DNA of 9,619 nt from a bacterium BMS3Bbin02. Its GTDB lineage: Bacteria > Actinomycetota > Acidimicrobiia > Spongiisociales > UBA5794. A model generated the notes under the pieces. That model was not told the DNA's origin. It worked only from the letters and a program-made list of their open reading frames with translations, and ran no database searches. The stretch spans positions 1 through 9,619 of the forward strand of contig BDTL01000077.1 of NCBI GenBank assembly GCA_002898115.1. Reading direction: 5' to 3'. Both the position numbers and the translations under genes were made by a program. Position 1 is the first letter of the stretch. The number at the start of each line of letters is the position of its first letter. Positions 7,192-9,619 of this stretch are shown one piece after another.

Positions 7192-8640
7192 TCAGGTGTT
7201 CCCTATGAACACGGTCTTGTATTCGCTGTAGTGATCAAGCGCGACCATCCCCTGTTCCCGGCCCACTCCACTGCGTTTCACGCCACCGAAGGGCGCCTCG
7301 ATGTGCACACTTGAACTCGTATTGATCGAGATCATTCCGGTGTTGAAGGCGCGTGCGACTCGCATTGCTCGCCCGATGTCGCGTGTCCAAATCGACCCGG
7401 ACAGCCCGTAGTCCGAATCATTGGCGATCGTCACAGCGCCAGCCTCATCGAAGAACGGCATGATCGCAACGACCGGACCAAACACCTCCTCACGCATGAT
7501 CGACATTGAAGGCTGCACGTTGACGTAGACGGCGGGCGTGAGGAAATTGCCCCCACTGAGGTCACCGCCGAGACGGTCGCCACCGCAGACTTTCAGCGCT
7601 CCCTCATCCTCGGCTCGTTGCATGTGGTCCTCGACAGATGTGCGATGCAATGGAGTAATCAACGGTCCCATCTCGGTTATATCGTCAGTAGGTGCACCCA
7701 CTGAGAGATCGGCGGTCCGCTCTGTGAAGGCTGCGACAAAACTATCGAATGCCGACTTCTCAACAAGGATGCGGCTTCTGGCACAGCAATCCTGGCCAGC
7801 GTTGTCGAAGACTGCCCAGATGGACGACTCAACGGCTTCGGACATGTCGGCATCCGCAAAGACAATCGACGCGGATTTACCTCCGAGTTCAAGCGAAACC
7901 CGCTTAATGTCATCGGCCGCATCTTTCATCACCCCTGCACCTACCTCGGTTGATCCGGTGAAGGAGATCTTGCGCACATCCGGGTGGGTGACGAGAGCGG
8001 AGCCCACAGAGGATCCCGGGCCCGGGACGACGTTGAACACACCCGGCGGAACACCCGCCTTGAGAGCGAGGTCACCGAGCATCAGCGCCGAGAGGGGGGT
8101 TACCCCTGCCGGTTTGGCGACAACTGTGTTGCCCATCGCCAACGCGGGAGCCACCTTCCATGCCAGGATGAGCATGGGAAAGTTCCAGGGAATGATGACC
8201 CCGACGACTCCGAGCGGCTCGCGGAACGTCAGCAGCGTTCCATCGGCGCGCGACGGAATCGTTTGGCCATGGAACTTGTCGATGGCGCCCGAGTAGAAAC
8301 GGAAGGTTCTTGCAGCGGCGTCGACCTCTCCGAGGGCAGCCCCGATAGGCTTACCGGCGTTCGCTGATTCAGCCGCTGCCAGGGCATCGCGGTTCGCGGT
8401 GATTTCGTCTGCGATGTTTCCGAGAATGGCGCCGCGGTCGGCTGGTGCCATCGTGTGCCACGATCCGGTGGCAAACGTCTCTTTCGCTACAAGAACAGCT
8501 CGGTCGACATCTTCTCTGCCACCCACGGCGACCGATGAAATCGCTGATCCGGATGCAGGATCGACAATGTCTGCGACCCTGCCTGCTGCACTTGCGACAC
8601 GCTCACCGTTGATGAGCAAGCCCTCAAAATCCACTGTCAT
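7192..8640 (-). CDS. NAD(P)+-dependent aldehyde dehydrogenase (PuuC/betaine-aldehyde type)
   Basis: This enzyme oxidises an aldehyde to the carboxylic acid in the cytosol. It has 482 residues, normal for the superfamily. Catalytic Cys285 is in 'FDNAGQDC' and the general base Glu251 in 'LELGGK'. Oxyanion Asn153 is in 'PWNF', Lys176 in 'VVAKPA', and the cofactor loop 'FTGSTEVG' is at 227-234. 'EEVFGPV' (384-390) is also intact. The position after Lys-Pro-Ala is Gly179. The equivalent residue is Glu195 in human ALDH2 and Glu in many betaine-aldehyde dehydrogenases, where it holds the adenosine ribose of NAD+, so use of NADP+ is possible. The start is 2 bp after the SDR stop, with GGAG overlapping that stop codon. 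The place between an alcohol-type dehydrogenase and an amidotransferase-like hydrolase suggests a glutamylated amino-aldehyde as substrate. The specific aldehyde cannot be read from the sequence. Confidence 0.88.
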   Translation of the reverse strand: MTVDFEGLLINGERVASAAGRVADIVDPASGSAISSVAVGGREDVDRAVLVAKETFATGSWHTMAPADRGAILGNIADEITANRDALAAAESANAGKPIGAALGEVDAAARTFRFYSGAIDKFHGQTIPSRADGTLLTFREPLGVVGVIIPWNFPMLILAWKVAPALAMGNTVVAKPAGVTPLSALMLGDLALKAGVPPGVFNVVPGPGSSVGSALVTHPDVRKISFTGSTEVGAGVMKDAADDIKRVSLELGGKSASIVFADADMSEAVESSIWAVFDNAGQDCCARSRILVEKSAFDSFVAAFTERTADLSVGAPTDDITEMGPLITPLHRTSVEDHMQRAEDEGALKVCGGDRLGGDLSGGNFLTPAVYVNVQPSMSIMREEVFGPVVAIMPFFDEAGAVTIANDSDYGLSGSIWTRDIGRAMRVARAFNTGMISINTSSSVHIEAPFGGVKRSGVGREQGMVALDHYSEYKTVFIGNT

Positions 8641-8642
8641 GT

Positions 8643-9419
8643 CTACTCCGGGGTTACGTATGCGGCGGTGATGCCTCCGTCGACGAGGAATTCACTTCCC
8701 GTGATGTACGAGGAATCGTCCGATGCAAGGAACAGGGCGGACTTCGCCATTTCTTCGGCGAGACCGAACCGACCCATCGGGACATGGACCAGGCGCCGCT
8801 GCTTCTTCTCATCGGTGTCGAGGAACTTCATGAGAAGCTCTGTGCGCAGTGGGCCGGGACACAGTGCGTTCACTCTGACGCCCTCGCGGGCATGAACCAC
8901 TGCGAGCTCTCGAGTGAGGGCAAGGACCGCACCTTTGGATGCCGTGTAGGCGACCTGTGGAGTGGCCGCGCCCAGATGGGCCACGAAGGATGCCGTGTTG
9001 ATGATCGACCCGCCACCCGACCGTCGGATAGCGGGAATTCCGTATTTGCAGCCGAGGAAGACGCCCTTGGCGTTGACGTTCATCGTTAGGTCCCAGATGG
9101 CTTCGCTCGTATCCTGAGCGTTGCCGTCATCGCTGTGCATGATTCCAGCGTTGTTAAACATCACATGGAGACCGCCGAAGATGTCCTCGGCCATTGCGAC
9201 CATCGCCGCCGAGTCGTCCGCCGACGAGACATCGGCACGCACCGGGATCGCCTGTCCGCCAGCCTTGACGACAGAGTCAGCCGTCAAAGCTCCTGAAGCT
9301 TCGTCGAGGTCGACGCAGACGACCTGTGCACCCTCCGATGCGAAAAGCATCGCTGACTCGCGGCCGATGCCGCTTCCGGCGCCGGTTACTAGCGCGACTT
9401 TCCCTTGTAGGCGACTCAT
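8643..9419 (-). CDS. Short-chain dehydrogenase/reductase, classical type, probably NAD(H)-dependent
   Basis: This 258-residue Rossmann-fold oxidoreductase is of normal length for a classical SDR. The glycine motif 'TGAGSGIG' is at 12-19. Asp37, at the end of the second strand, favours NAD(H) over NADP(H). 'NNAG' is at 89-92, and the catalytic set is Asn116, Ser144, Tyr158 and Lys162. The Ser-Tyr spacing is 14 residues rather than the common 13, a one-residue insertion in 'SFVAHLGAATPQVAY'. 'PGP' (188-190) and the C-terminal 'DGG' (247-249) are as expected. The gene lies 58 bp after a glutamine-synthetase-family gene and 2 bp before the aldehyde dehydrogenase. The simplest role is oxidising an alcohol to the aldehyde that the next enzyme takes. 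SDRs are diverse, so substrate and direction are inference from context. Confidence 0.85.
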   Translation of the reverse strand: MSRLQGKVALVTGAGSGIGRESAMLFASEGAQVVCVDLDEASGALTADSVVKAGGQAIPVRADVSSADDSAAMVAMAEDIFGGLHVMFNNAGIMHSDDGNAQDTSEAIWDLTMNVNAKGVFLGCKYGIPAIRRSGGGSIINTASFVAHLGAATPQVAYTASKGAVLALTRELAVVHAREGVRVNALCPGPLRTELLMKFLDTDEKKQRRLVHVPMGRFGLAEEMAKSALFLASDDSSYITGSEFLVDGGITAAYVTPE

Positions 9420-9477
9420 TGTCTTGTCCGTTTCGTGTAGGGGAGATGGGCGGTAGATCGTGCGTGGAGGGGTCTGT

Positions 9478-9619
9478 TAGATGCGGTCGAAGTACCGGGC
9501 ACGTTCCCAGTCGGTGACAGCGGCATCGTAGGCTTTGGCCTCGTCGGTGTAGAAGTGCGTGTAGTGGTCATGGACGTCAGCGCCGAACGTGGCCCGGACG
9601 AAATCGCTGTCGGCGAATA
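9478..9619 (-). CDS. Glutamine synthetase family protein, C-terminal 46 residues (gene continues beyond window)
   Basis: Read on the - strand, the last 142 bases encode 46 residues and a TAA stop. The fragment contains 'FGADVHDHY' and ends 'AVTDWERARYFDRI'. That is the C-terminal helix region of class I glutamine synthetases of the gamma-glutamyl-amine ligase sort (PuuA, GlnA3, GlnA4, IpuC relatives), as I know them. The catalytic domain is outside the window, so the amine used cannot be judged. It is the first visible gene of the - strand block. Its position ahead of an SDR, an aldehyde dehydrogenase and a glutamine-amidotransferase-like hydrolase favours a gamma-glutamylation enzyme of amine catabolism over the housekeeping GlnA. 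A 58-bp gap without an obvious hairpin separates it from the SDR gene. Confidence 0.75.

Noticed and set aside
7538..8296. 252-codon open frame on the + strand opposite the aldehyde dehydrogenase gene
   Set aside because: It lies wholly antisense to a gene with intact catalytic motifs. Its product is Ser/Pro/Arg-rich with no recognisable domain, as expected from the reverse frame of GC-rich coding DNA.

Overview
The window looks like chromosomal DNA from a high-GC actinobacterium, most likely of the marine or soil Acidimicrobiia type. The clues are a roughly 58-60% GC base composition, a lipoprotein with an Ala-rich signal ending in Ala-Cys-Gly-Gly and followed by a Thr/Ala/Gly-rich linker, and an actinobacterial-style membrane iron-sulfur oxidoreductase. 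This placement is inference; no rRNA or tRNA is present to confirm it.

Layout. The left quarter (1-2615) reads on the + strand: the 3' part of a membrane-anchored FadF/EtfD-type Fe-S oxidoreductase, then a small unrecognised protein with an N-terminal zinc ribbon and a long acidic, probably disordered tail. The rest (2634-9619) is one block on the - strand, converging on the first with only 18 bp between stop codons. In its reading order it encodes the C-terminus of a glutamine-synthetase-family enzyme, a short-chain dehydrogenase, an aldehyde dehydrogenase, a class I glutamine-amidotransferase-like hydrolase, a UgpB-type lipoprotein, a UgpA-type permease and a UgpE-type permease. The three enzymes after the synthetase are packed with 1-58 bp gaps. 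The transporter trio follows after a 116-bp gap with its own strong ribosome binding site and a perfect inverted repeat.

How the genes may work together. A GS-like ligase, an alcohol-type dehydrogenase, an aldehyde dehydrogenase and an amidotransferase-fold hydrolase are the enzymes needed to attach glutamate to an amine, oxidise the protected amine to an acid, and release the glutamate again. This is the logic of the Puu (putrescine), Ipu (isopropylamine/alaninol) and GlnA4 (ethanolamine) pathways. Here an SDR replaces the usual amine oxidase, which points to an amino alcohol rather than a diamine. The adjacent importer is unmistakably Ugp-like, and its binding protein appears to keep the residues that hold glycerol-3-phosphate in E. 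coli UgpB. The most interesting hypothesis is therefore a combined uptake and gamma-glutamylation route for an amino-alcohol headgroup compound, such as a glycerophosphoethanolamine-like molecule. The substrate is not shown by the sequence. The transport ATPase is not in the window, and the UgpA homologue carries two sets of extra membrane segments.
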